A stretch of 64,000 nucleotides of DNA from Phytophthora hibernalis (taxonomy: Eukaryota > Oomycota > Peronosporomycetes > Peronosporales > Peronosporaceae), in NCBI GenBank assembly GCA_012656075.1, contig JAAKBF010000087.1, forward strand, positions 1 through 64,000. The letters run 5' to 3'. This document shows, piece by piece, positions 21,403 through 31,035 of this stretch. Both the position numbers and the translations under genes were made by a program. Every line of letters starts with the position of its first letter. Position 1 is the stretch's first letter. The notes below the pieces were generated by a model, which made no database searches, was not told the origin of the DNA, and saw nothing but the letters and a program-made list of their open reading frames with translations.

Positions 21403-21722
21403 CAAACAACGACTAAGAAAGCCGGTAATGCAAAACTCGGCAGCGAACAGTGCACCTCTTCGACTACGATTTTTGGTCAAAAACGATTGTGTCTAGATTG
21501 ACGGCCTTAATTTATTTTTATACCAATCACCTTTCTTGAAATATTGGGATAGGCAATTCATATTCTTGTTTTGCACACTTGGATTTTTATTGTATTTTCT
21601 ATGATAAGGATAGGAAACTTCATCCAATCAAAAGACGGCCGAGTTTTTCAGTCGAATGCAGTAGATCATCGATAGTATGGCGGATGGCGTTCAGAGCCGC
21701 CGGCTTTTTTAGTCGTTGTCTG
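21403..21722. mobile_element. 320-bp pogo-type MITE
   Basis: Ends are CAAACAACGACTAAGAAAGC and the inverse of CAGACAACGACTAAAAAAGC, 21/23 identical through ...CCGG. TA is present on both sides (21401-21402; 21723-21724). No transposase is encoded. The outer 11 bases match those of the autonomous-type element next to it, so the same transposase could have moved both. Confidence 0.8.
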
Positions 21723-21788
21723 TATACCCGAAAAACCATGCTACAGTGTCGAGTATACCCGGAAGGACCAAAGCTACAATGTCAAGTA

Positions 21789-23566
21789 CAGACAACGACG
21801 GAGAAATCCGACACCACTGAATACCATCCGTCATACTAAAATAGAAATCACCGATCCCGACAAAAATCCGACAGTGCATTTGATTCGTCAAAAAATGATT
21901 TGAAAGCACAAAAACAAATCAAAAGAACATGAATGAGCAGAAAAAGACTATATTTCAAACTGTTACCTCCGGGTACTTAGGAATAGCCTTTTGGAAGCTA
22001 CGAATTATTGTCGCTTCTTTTAAGTCGTCCCAAGCAGCAATGGTAGACTGGATAGCACGGATGCGTTTTTCCTTAGAGGTTCCTCCAGTCCGTAGACTCC
22101 CGCTTTTTCTAATTTTAGCTTTAAGTGGTCCCATTACTCCCACATCTAGTGGCTGACAAACAGCGGTGCTATTTGGGGGTAATGGGACCACCGTAGCATT
22201 AGCTTCTTCGGCCACAAGCCGCTTACCTTCTTCCGATACGTGACATTCGAAATTGTCAACAAGAAGGACAGCGGGTGCGTCTATTTCAAACTTTAATAGT
22301 TTTTCTACATAGAATTTCCATACCGAGCTATCCATCCATGCATCCTCTTGCGGGGTACTCTTAGAGTTCATTTTGCTCAATTCTTCCACCCGGAATACCG
22401 CGTAGGATGAAGAGTATTGGTATTTTCTTTCCTATAAAATATAAAACCAATTTAAAAATTAATAAAACAATCCATAACATCACACATATTAATAAAACAA
22501 TCCATAATATCACAAAAATAACGCGTACCATCGTCGCGTACAGTCAGCACTGCTGTCATGCGGCCGGCGTGCTTGTTCGCACCCAAAATGCGCGCCGAAT
22601 CCTTCCGCCCTTTCGCAGCCCAAGCCTTGATCGGTGCCATGTCGAACATTATCGCAGTTTCGTCAACATTCAACACGCCACCTCCCTCAAAGGCTTCATA
22701 TTGGGCCCAAAATTCCAGGGCAAACTTCGCCCGTGTTTCCTCTAGGTCAGCGTACGACTTTTTGGCGGCTTGGGGCTTCTGAGAGGGGAATCCGTAGCTA
22801 TTTCAACCAGAAAAAGCAATAAAATGCTTTAAAGTTAACAAATAAGAAACCATCATAAATTACCATCAAATATTACCGCTTAGCGATGCGCTGAACCATA
22901 CGCTCGAGCGCAGCTTCACCTTCTTCTTTACCGTCAAAATAGGACTTCATCCAGTCTGGGCGAATTTTCCACATGAACTTGATCATTCCAGCCGTAGATA
23001 AAACCTATGCATTTTAAATATAAAAAGCACAAAACCGTAAAATTAAAAATTGGCTAAGCCTTCGTGACAATACAAAACAACAGCATAACTAAATGCGTAA
23101 CTTACAGCTTCGTCGCGGCGAACGTCCTTCATGTACGTCACAAGGTCAGTGACGCCATGAAAAATTCCCTTGCCCCCTGACCTTTCAACGTCCTCGACGA
23201 GGCATGCCCCTTGAAGTTGATAAGTGCGTCGTTCTGCTTTTTCCAATCGTAAATCGTCCCACGGGCGATATTGAGTTGCTGTGAGGCAGCCTTGACTCCA
23301 ACGCGCTCCAGCAGTGCTAATGCCTCACGTTTTGTCTTGATGGTGTGGCTTCGCTCGATGCGCTTCATAACACAGGAGAATTAGCAACAGCCCTGGGAAG
23401 TTTTATCTGCGAACCATTCATTTTATTTTGGTGACCTATTGGCTAAAACAATTCTAAAATGCGATCGGATTGGTTGAAATTAGGATTTAATTTAGTATGG
23501 AGGGAATGTAGTGCCACTCTCAAGTGCCGGATTTTTATGTCGGTCGGATTTCTCCGTCGTTGTCTG
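21789..23566 (-). mobile_element. pogo-family element, copy A
   Basis: A 24-bp perfect terminal inverted repeat, CAGACAACGACGGAGAAATC + CGAC, begins at 21789 and ends at 23566. It is flanked by TA at 21787-21788 and 23567-23568. The length is 1778 bp. It encodes a transposase on the minus strand. A second family member lies at 62709 with the same ends and the same distance (about 195 bp) from end to start codon. Confidence 0.9.
21955..23368 (-). CDS. pogo-family transposase with introns, copy A
   Basis: Starts MKRIERSHTIKTKREALALL with a helix-turn-helix ending ARGTIYDWKKQND. A frame shift at the C5 run 23173-23177 joins it to DLVTYMKDVRRDEA. Further exons hold MIKFMWKIRPDWMKSYFDGK, then LNVDETAIMFDMAPIKAWAAKGR (first Asp), and after a short intron LLVDNFECHVSEEG (second Asp) and LPPNSTAVCQPLDVGVMGPL (third Asp). 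The DDD triad and the perfect ends suggest recent activity. Exon edges: GT at about 22880 and at about 22530 are clear, the others approximate. Member of Tc1/mariner, pogo group. Confidence 0.8.
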
Positions 23567-23706
23567 TATACACGAAAAGACCCATGCTACAGTGTCGAGT
23601 ATACCCGATGTGGAGATAACCGTCGGAAGCAAGGACTTCCTGTGGTGATCAATGAAGGTGAATTTCAACTTCATCATCAAGCGTTCAGGCTCCGGATGTA
23701 AGTTCT

Positions 23707-24105
23707 TTGGTGTACAGCATTGATGCTGCTTCCTTCAGGACCAAAAATGATATGTACTCTATTCCAGTCGTGAAGAACGACTTAAAGAGACTGGGTCCTG
23801 AATGTTGGCTCAATGACCCTCTGGTCTCGTATTTCATCCGACAGCACATCGCTGCCAACTCCTCTACCTTCAATTTCGACGGTCGACTATTTGGGAACAT
23901 CCTAAGGACGTACAGCAGCAATCAGGGCAGCATGCCAGCGGCGTACAAGGACGTTTCCGGAATCACTGCCCGCTTTCCGTACGAGAAGTACCGGGTCATC
24001 CTTGTTCCAATGTGTATGAATTCGCACTGGAGCTTCGTCGTGATGCAAAATCCGGTACTTGCCATTGATTGGCCTGAAACCATATTTGCTGCACGTCAAT
24101 TCCAA
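23707..24105 (+). pseudogene. C48 (Ulp1-like) protease fragment
   Basis: DLKRLGPECWLNDPLVSYFI is the start of a C48 cysteine-protease fold, and YRVILVPMCMNSHWSFVVM carries the catalytic His region, followed by a candidate Asp in AIDWPE. The Cys end is missing: a dispersed repeat cuts in after about 24105. Ulp1-like domains remove SUMO-type tags, and many transposons carry them. Confidence 0.55.
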
Positions 24106-24186
24106 GCGTTACCACTCCGCGTGAGAGATCGTGGTGATCCAGGGCGAGTACTTAAAGATAGAGGCACAGAGAAAGTTTGGCACTCG

Positions 24187-24335
24187 TTAAAAGCAAGTAT
24201 CCGTAACGAATCTGCATAGAAAATCAAACGTAAACGAAAAATACCGTTTTCTTGGCCACAGGCCGTTTCAGGGCTTCCTATTCCGTCTACAAACGTCCTT
24301 ATATTATCGCCTGCTGGGCATACATATCCTGATTT
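24187..24335 (+). repeat. Diverged copy of the inverted-arm sequence
   Basis: From CGTTAAAAGCAAGTATCCGT to CATATCCTGATTTA this follows 13808-13990 of the right arm, with roughly 10% differences and small gaps. It separates the C48 fragment from the Tigger relic, so it probably inserted there. Confidence 0.75.
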
Positions 24336-24930
24336 ATCCGAGAAGAGCAGGTGCGGAGGCAGCATCATACCGTTGACGTTATAGAGAAGGTGACCGTAAA
24401 CGCTTGTGACTTGTTCCGCCCTTCCGTAGTAATCCTTCAAGTAACCTCTCGTGGCGATGGTGAATTTGGCTCTATCTCAAAGTAGCACGGGGATTGGTCA
24501 TTGTTGATGAGGTTGCTTGATTGAATGTTGTGCGCTGCAATAAGTTGCTGGACTCTCTGAATATAGAAACGACAGATCTCAGCAGCATCTTCAGGAAGCG
24601 TTCGGGTTGTCGTCTGGCGTCGCAATACAAGTTGTTTCCTTTTTTGAAGCGCGCCAGCCACCCCGTCGACGCGTGGAGATTTGCTGTGTCGGGGCCGTGT
24701 AGCTTGTGGTGGATGTTCAGTGCTAGAAGTCGTATGTAGCTGTCCTTCACTCGTAGACCCTTGACATTTCGATTGAGCACCCAAATGTGAAGTTGCCCCT
24801 CCAGTTGTCCGTTCGCAAGGGCGTGTAAGCCACGGTCGGCGACGCCCTCATCGTACTTTGCAATGATGGCGTGCTTGTCCTTGGTGGTATAGCTTCGACG
24901 TGTCGGCTTGGACTCGACTGTGGCCATCAC
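24336..24930 (-). pseudogene. Tigger/CENP-B-like transposase relic
   Basis: Read on the minus strand: RRSYTTKDKHAIIAKYDEGV (first HTH), then GLRVKDSYIRLLALNIHHKL and STGWLARFKK (CENP-B-type HTH). A frame change follows and LINNDQSPCYFEIEPNS is the start of the DDE domain with its first Asp. A short further frame gives VTSVYGHLLYNVNG. The rest is missing, cut by the dispersed repeat. Distinct from the other pogo-type proteins in the window. Confidence 0.65.
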
Positions 24931-25541
24931 TGTAGAATTAAAAAAGAGCTACTGTAGCTGCCAGCTTTGGTGTAATGGGTGGCGACGGTGTTGGCATTGT
25001 AAGCTCGATCATTACAAGCCAAACTACTGGTAACTGTTAGATGTCGTGCTACAAAGAATCGGACTTAGGAGGAATCGCGGTAAATTTCAACGAGCGCTAA
25101 ATCAAATTTTTATCTTTGAATTTCAAAGCTCAAATATTCGAATAAACAGTGCCACATGATACAAACGTATTATGACGAAATGGACCAATCAAAATACAGA
25201 ATCGAAAACATGGGCGATAACGTTAAAAATCAATTTTCATTCACATGCAAACATTCAATAATGCAGCTAACGTTACATGTATTATATTATAATGCCCCCC
25301 AAATGTGCTGGCTCCCTCCCCTCTGTCCACTATGGATGTGCTGCCCTTAGTCGGGTTCATCTTTGGAAGTTACAACATGTAGCACTCATTGAGGTGTTAG
25401 GATCACTTTGTGGTTCTGGTTAAACGCTGTGCTACAGTGAGTCCACTCCTTCTCATTGCAACGCAACAGCATCTGGACGAGTTGTAAACAACAGCATCTG
25501 GACGAGTTTGTAAACATGCACATTCTCTAGCCGGTATGGGA
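24931..25541. other. Intergenic, with a 2 x 25-bp repeat
   Basis: No gene seen. CAACAGCATCTGGACGAGTT + GTAAA is repeated at 25464-25488 and 25489-25514, just beyond the 3' end of the WNLDP gene. Confidence 0.6.
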
Positions 25542-28528
25542 TCACCACGTTGTATCGTCATTATCGTCTCCGGACTCGTCTCGAGCTGTAGATGGCGGTG
25601 TGTACTCTGGAGTGGCGTCGTCCCTTGGGTTATCCTCTTCTGACTCCCGAGGCGAATTGTGTTGGTTTGTGTCCTCGCTATCGGTAGTGTGCTTTATTGG
25701 CTCAGGTTCCTCAACTATGCTCCCTCCAAGAGCAGCACCTTCGTCGAAATCTGGACCACCAGGCGAGGCGCTTTCTAGTTCATCTATTTCTAACGGGATG
25801 GTGGCCGTAGTCTCAACTTGTGTTGGATTGGGTGGTGAGGTATCAGGCATCGAAACCTCAATGCGGCTAGATGTTGGTTCGTTTTCGTCCCTTAATGAGC
25901 CAACGTCATTCTGGGGTTTGACATTCTCAAGTTTCTGAGCAACAGCGTCTCGTTCATCTTCTTCAAACGTATAATCATTCGTTTCGACGACGCTGTTGTT
26001 GGGATCGCGGGCATCTCCATACTGAGGGTCTAGATTCCAGACTGATCTCTCGTCATCGCCATTGTTAACAGGAGTGGCACTATTACCAGATCCGACAACT
26101 GGGTTCAAATTCCAAGTCTTGTTTGAGTTTTCATCGTGGACTCTAGCATCTGGATCAAGCAGTTCAGAACGGTTGGTGGAATCGCTACGATCAAGACTGC
26201 CTTCCAAAGGAGCTGGTGAAGAAGACGATAGTGGGTCTGACAAGGTGCTCTCACCTTCATTCTTTACAGTTTCTGTGGAATCCGGTGGAGTTTGGTCTTC
26301 TGTTGTAGTGGCGACTGTGCTGCCTTCCTCCAAACTGCTAGCACCAAGTTCAGAAACATGTTCGACTGCATTTACTTCTCCTGTAGGAGATAGATCTCCA
26401 CCGCCAACAATTTCCCGAGGAGCGGAGATTGACAACGATGCGGGATCCAAGTTCCATACCCGTCTCTCTTCAGTGCCATCCACTTTTTGACTGGACCTAG
26501 CAACTTCGTCGTCGGAAGAATTGTCGAGATTTACAGAGTCGGAAGGATTAGGATCTAAATTCCAGACTTGGCTCGTGTCATCCTCACGCTGCGGAGAATG
26601 TTCCAGCTGCACTGGAGCATGAGAGATTTCTTCTTCCACATGATCATCCTTATCGATCGCGGAGCCACCATCCAGCGCCATGGGGTCCTGTGGTGAGATT
26701 GGACGAGGATCCAAATTCCACACCACACTTCCGGCACCATTCTCGTCATTATACTCTGTCTTGGTCGGGGTTGGATCGAAGAATTCCGGAATGGGATTGA
26801 CGTTCCACACAGTATTGTTCTCGCTGTCATCGTTGCTACTAATGGCGGTTTGTTGGTTGCTACTGGTGCGATGATCGGCGGGCAAGTAACTGCCTTGCGG
26901 ATTCGGATCTGCATTCCAAACTGTGTGCTCAACGCCGCCAGCATCGTGGACATCTTCATCATTGGCATCAAACTCGTCATCGTCGTACGCCTTCTGCTTG
27001 AGATATGTTGGTTCATTGTCAGGGTCGTCGTCTGCATCCTTTTCGGGAAATACTTCCATCTCCGTATCCGCTGAATGCTCCTCCCGGATTTTCCCTCTAG
27101 TTTAGAACTTTGATCAATACTTTCGCTCACTGCGTCATCATCACCTGTATGTTGCAGCTCGACAGCAACAATTTGCTCATCAGTGCCAACCTCTTTTTCG
27201 ATTGCTTGCATCGAAGGTGTCTGCCGCTGCTCAGGTTTGCCCTCATTACCAGAGGCATCTTCAGAGTCACCAATCACCTGAACATCGTTCGTGCATTCGG
27301 CTTCTTGTACATTGTTCGCAGTGCTAGACACTTCAACAGCTGCAAATTTGGACCTGACGGTGTCTCGCATCAGTTGTGCTTGTGTGTCTAGCTCCATCGA
27401 ATGAAGCTTTTTCGCCTCCCGAGCTGCTCGAATGTGAAGATTTTCTTCTAATTCACACTCGACTTCCAGTTGAGCCAGACGAACTTGCTTGTAGTACTCA
27501 GCTTCGAGCGCTCGCCGTCGAGTCTTAGAGACGAAACCCTCTCGCTGCTCAAATTTAGCGAGTGGTACAGCACGAACTTGCCCTGCAGCACTATGCGCAG
27601 AATACATTCTGGTCGCACTTACGTTGGCGGGGCGCTCGCACTGGGCTGGTTATCGGAATCTTCTTCTTCTGGCAAACTTAATGGATCGAGTTTGATTTTC
27701 TTGGCCAAGCCTGCAGAACCGTTGGCAGGAAGCACGGGTACCGAAGAAACTCTTAGTTTTCCAGCAACAATCGGCGAGGTGCGATCGTTGTCTCTAACTT
27801 GGCCCGAAGACGTTCAATTTCCGCATGACATTCTTCAATCTCGACTTCGAGCTCCTGAAAGCGAAGAAATTTGCTATCCTACGCGTGAGTAAGCTCCATG
27901 AAGTACACACTCAGTACTTTAACCATTCTTACCTGCTGTACCTCAGTCGGTCTAGCTCTCGTCTCCGCTCCTCAGCAAGAGCGTCAGCGGCCACAGCCTA
28001 TCTAACCAACGAGATGATAGTAGCCCACAGTGTGTCAGAAGCAGCTTATTAACCACCGCAATCGTTGATATACACCAAGCTACCATACCCGTTGCATGCA
28101 TTCGGACACAAGACGGTCAACAAGCTCCTGTTTTCGAGTTTTAGTGGTCTTCGCTTCCTGTGGCGACCGCAGGATGGCAAAAGCAGCCTGCAGCTACTCG
28201 CACCACAGCAGAACAAATACAGTTAGCTACATGTTTCAATTTCCCTAACTGCACCAAGACAGAAGTGGTACTTTACGTCTTTGTCCTTATTTCGCAGTGT
28301 TTCCTGCAGCCTCCGAGTCCCCGTCTTCAACTGTAGAATCATTGCATCCTAATAGAGTATATCCAAACTCACATCAGCCCAGCCAGAACATCACTTTTCA
28401 TTACACGAAATACCTTCTCTCCCAGTTGTCTTTTCACCAGCACCAGCTCCTGTTTAGTGTTTTCCCATTCTCGCCATCCATCGTCCACCTACCAAACCAA
28501 ACCAAAAGTCAACTTTCGCCATATTTCA
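25542..28528 (-). CDS. Coiled-coil protein with acidic WNLDP-repeat tail
   Basis: Not a family I recognise. Small upstream exons with GT..AG ends can be followed: VDDGWREWENTKQELVLVKR, MILQLKTGTRRLQETLRNKD, AAFAILRSPQEAKTTKTRKQ, AVAADALAEERRRELDRLRY and ELEVEIEECHAEIERLRAKL, all helical and charged (coiled coil). After a frame change near 27790 comes LAKKIKLDPLSLPEEEDSD, then the long exon from about 27600. In that exon a helix (ALEAEYYKQVRLAQLEVECE) is followed by about 500 acidic, Ser/Asp/Glu-rich residues with seven W-N-x-[DN]-P motifs (VWNADPNP, VWNVNPIP, VWNLDPRP and others). A one-base shift lies in the A4 run near 27090. The first exon and start, possibly an ATG near 28518, are uncertain. 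Divergent from the LC8 gene. Confidence 0.65.
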
Positions 28529-28530
28529 AT

Positions 28531-28546
28531 GTAAAGTGCACTTTAC
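28531..28546. promoter_or_regulatory. 16-bp palindrome between divergent genes
   Basis: GTAAAGTGCACTTTAC is a perfect palindrome. It lies in the space between the WNLDP gene (-) and the LC8 gene (+). Its position suggests a protein-binding site for shared control, but nothing else supports this. Confidence 0.35.
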
Positions 28547-28756
28547 GCCACCTCGAGTTGCTGGTAGGGTGTCACCCGGGGTTGGCTAGCACTCCTCCAC
28601 GTCGACTCATTAACCGCCTCACCATGGTGCACTACGTCGTTTCGTGCACGATGGGTAGCAGCCATCTCTAAAAGCATAGAAACCGGAAACGTCGCGATCT
28701 GCCACGAGACTCGATATCCTATTTTCTGGTATGGGGAGGCACCAAGTTGGCAGCAC

Positions 28757-29102
28757 ATGTGGGGAGCCAAGGTCAAGATGCCCTGCGATATGGAGGACGA
28801 CGTATTGGAAGACGCCATCAAGCACGTCACGTCGCGGTTGGCCAAGTTCGACACTGAAGAATGGGAGAAGAACGGTTTGGCGGTGAGGCAGAAAGGTTTT
28901 GTCATTGGGTTACTGAACGATGCTGACGTGTTGTTATTGTCAGGTGTGTGAGGAGATCAAGGCGCACTTGGATGAAGCGTGGGATCCGCACTGGGTGGTA
29001 TGCATCGGCCGGAATTTCGGCTCGTTCGTCACGCACGTCACGAGGAACTTTGTCTTCTTCTACTACAACGAGAAAGCCGTGATGATCTACAAGGCAGGGT
29101 AG
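28757..29102 (+). CDS. LC8-type dynein light chain
   Basis: Exon 1 (28757-28882) starts MWGAKVKMPCDMEDDVLEDA and exon 2 (28944-29102) starts VCEEIKAHLDEAWDPHWVVC, then IGRNFGSFVTHVTRNFVFFY and YNEKAVMIYKAG. The product is 94 residues, against about 89 for LC8. The GRNFGSxVTH signature of the binding groove is present. LC8 dimers sit at the base of dynein and also clamp pairs of disordered partner chains through short TQT-like motifs. The start could also be the ATG at 28778; I prefer 28757 because the frame is open and the length fits. Confidence 0.93.
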
Positions 29103-29484
29103 ATGTAGTATGCGGGAAGGCCTAACGCAGCGTCCTAACGTCTTAACGCGTATCGTTTGCTTCATTGGATTCTCGACTTCTACCTCCTTTGGTCTGTCCC
29201 TAGACCAGCTCAATTTCTGTGCATGAAATACTAGCTGCGCAGAAGTTGCTGAAGAAGCGTACTTGAAAGGTTGTATTGCCAGTAGTAAATTGACAAATTA
29301 ATGAGAAATCGGTGACGGAAAGATCAAACGACAAGCATTTCATAAGCTTAAGTTATCCCCGATACGAAACAACAGTATCACTCTACTCGTTGTCGGGTGC
29401 AAATTCGACGAGCCTTTTTTCAGCGTGTCTTCGCTAACACCATTGATAACCTTTTGTGCGATGGACTTTGAAAGGAACTTCAGG
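29103..29484. other. Intergenic
   Basis: No gene, repeat or RNA feature recognised. Confidence 0.5.
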
Positions 29485-30631
29485 TCACTTGAAGTCGCTG
29501 GTTCTGGGCATCATGGCTACAATCCAATGATAATAGTTTCTACCAGGAGTGAGAACATCTCTAGCCTTGAATGACTCAATCGCCTTCGCAATATTGCACT
29601 GCACTTCATCTTGGTCACCTTTGAAAGTGCACCTTGGAATTCCACCATACTCTTTGTACCTGGACACTAATTCGTCATTCGCCAACTTGTTCTTCCATTC
29701 AAGACCATATTACAGACGCTCGTCGAACGCTTAAATGGGAGAAATAAAAGAGCAACTTCCCGCGACCTTCTTAAACTTGGCAAGTTTGTTCGGCGCAGAC
29801 GAAGTAAAAATGATAGAGACACCATTCCAGCCAAATAGGGTTGGCGATTCATCGTTGATTAGCCGCAATACATTTGTGCTTTGTCGTAGATCCATGATGT
29901 CTGCGTGTTCCATCGATATGAACGCATTTTCTTCCCGTGAGTATCGATGAAAATAGTCCAAATAATTGATCACCAAAATGTACTTACTTTGCTTCATATC
30001 GTCATCCACAAGTCCGCGAATCAATCGAAACACACAGTACTGTAGATGTAAAAGCGGATTTCCCTATGCCTGGCTTTCCCTCCACCACCAAGCTCAAATC
30101 CGTAGCCCCAAGACACTCCGTTGTCTTCTTCATGAGTCCATCAAATATTGAACGGTAGCACGACCGCTCTAAGATCACCTGCCGATTTAAATCTCCATGT
30201 GCGAGTGGCGGGAAACCCAGCATCCTCACCCGGCACCGCGAGAACCTCCAGCTTGTCAAGAAACCACGCTCTGGTGCTTAAATCACTGGTCAAGTCCTGT
30301 CCATCAGCGTTCTTCTCTTTTGCTAGTGATACCAGCACATACACAGGCTCCTTTCTAGCTGCTGCTCCTTCGTCACTTACAACGCCCAGTTCACTTTCAG
30401 CCAGCCCAACGACTCGTAACGTAGCGTCCGAAAATCTCAGAGCTGTCCCACCACTTGTGACCCTCACACCGTCCAGCGCCTCAATTTGCGTCAGCCACGC
30501 ACCGTTCGCCTTTTTCACCAGGCAGGTCGCCAGGATCGCTGATCGCCTTCTTCAACGCGCGCATGTCCTTGGCATCGTCAATCTCCACACCGAACACGCT
30601 ACCTCATATAAGTACAAGACAGCTTTACCAT
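29485..30631 (-). pseudogene. Crinkler (CRN) effector gene with NTPase-like C-terminus, broken
   Basis: The start MVKLSC at 30631 and the segment VFGVEIDDAKD, now in a different frame, belong to the CRN N-terminal domain. The region that should hold the LxLFLAK translocation motif is lost. GAWLTQIEALDGVRVTSGG and LRFSDATLRVVGLAESELGV then complete the domain, ending in the VYVLV strand. Downstream, LSLVVEGKPGIGKSAF is a P-loop, and ILVINYLDYF looks like a Walker B-type strand. Several frame breaks separate these pieces. CRNs are modular oomycete effectors that enter host cells and act in the nucleus; their C-termini vary. As it stands this copy could not make a full protein. Confidence 0.72.
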
Positions 30632-31035
30632 ATTTCGGAAGGAAAAGGAATTTCCCTAAAACTAAAACTCAATGGGTTGATGCTTTTTGATCTGAGTGAT
30701 TGAGTTTGACTTGCGGAAATTCCTTCTTCATTCCGAAAAATGGGGACAGTCAAGATCGTCTGTTCGAGGGGTATATTTTTGTTTTTGTGAACAGCAAGTC
30801 GGTAAGTACATGTAACGTTATGTATTAATACGTGAAAGATGTCAATTGTACCAAAACCAAAATTGCGTTTGGCCCTTCGAAGTTAATGCTCCTTACTTCC
30901 TTAAAGTTAATGCTCCTTACTTTTGTCACATTTCCCACCGAATGAAAGTGCATTGCACTTGAGTGTTAAGCTGGTGATCTTGCAGACTAAATAAAACCAT
31001 TCATCTCACACCTACCGCTACCTTCTGCAATGACT
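30632..31035. other. Intergenic between the two CRN genes
   Basis: AT-rich. The phrase AAGTTAATGCTCCTTAC is repeated at about 30879 and 30904. No gene seen. Confidence 0.5.

Larger units (their letters stand above)
21360..23608. repeat. 33-bp tandem array split by two transposons
   Basis: Units of the form GTGTCGAGTATACCCGAAAA + GACCCATGCTACA occur at 21360-21402, 21723-21788 and 23567-23608. Removing the two TA-flanked elements between them leaves a continuous array of four to five units of 32-33 bp. In one frame the unit encodes an 11-residue repeat (YSVEYTRKDPC). Degenerate related units occur near 20730-20800. Confidence 0.8.
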
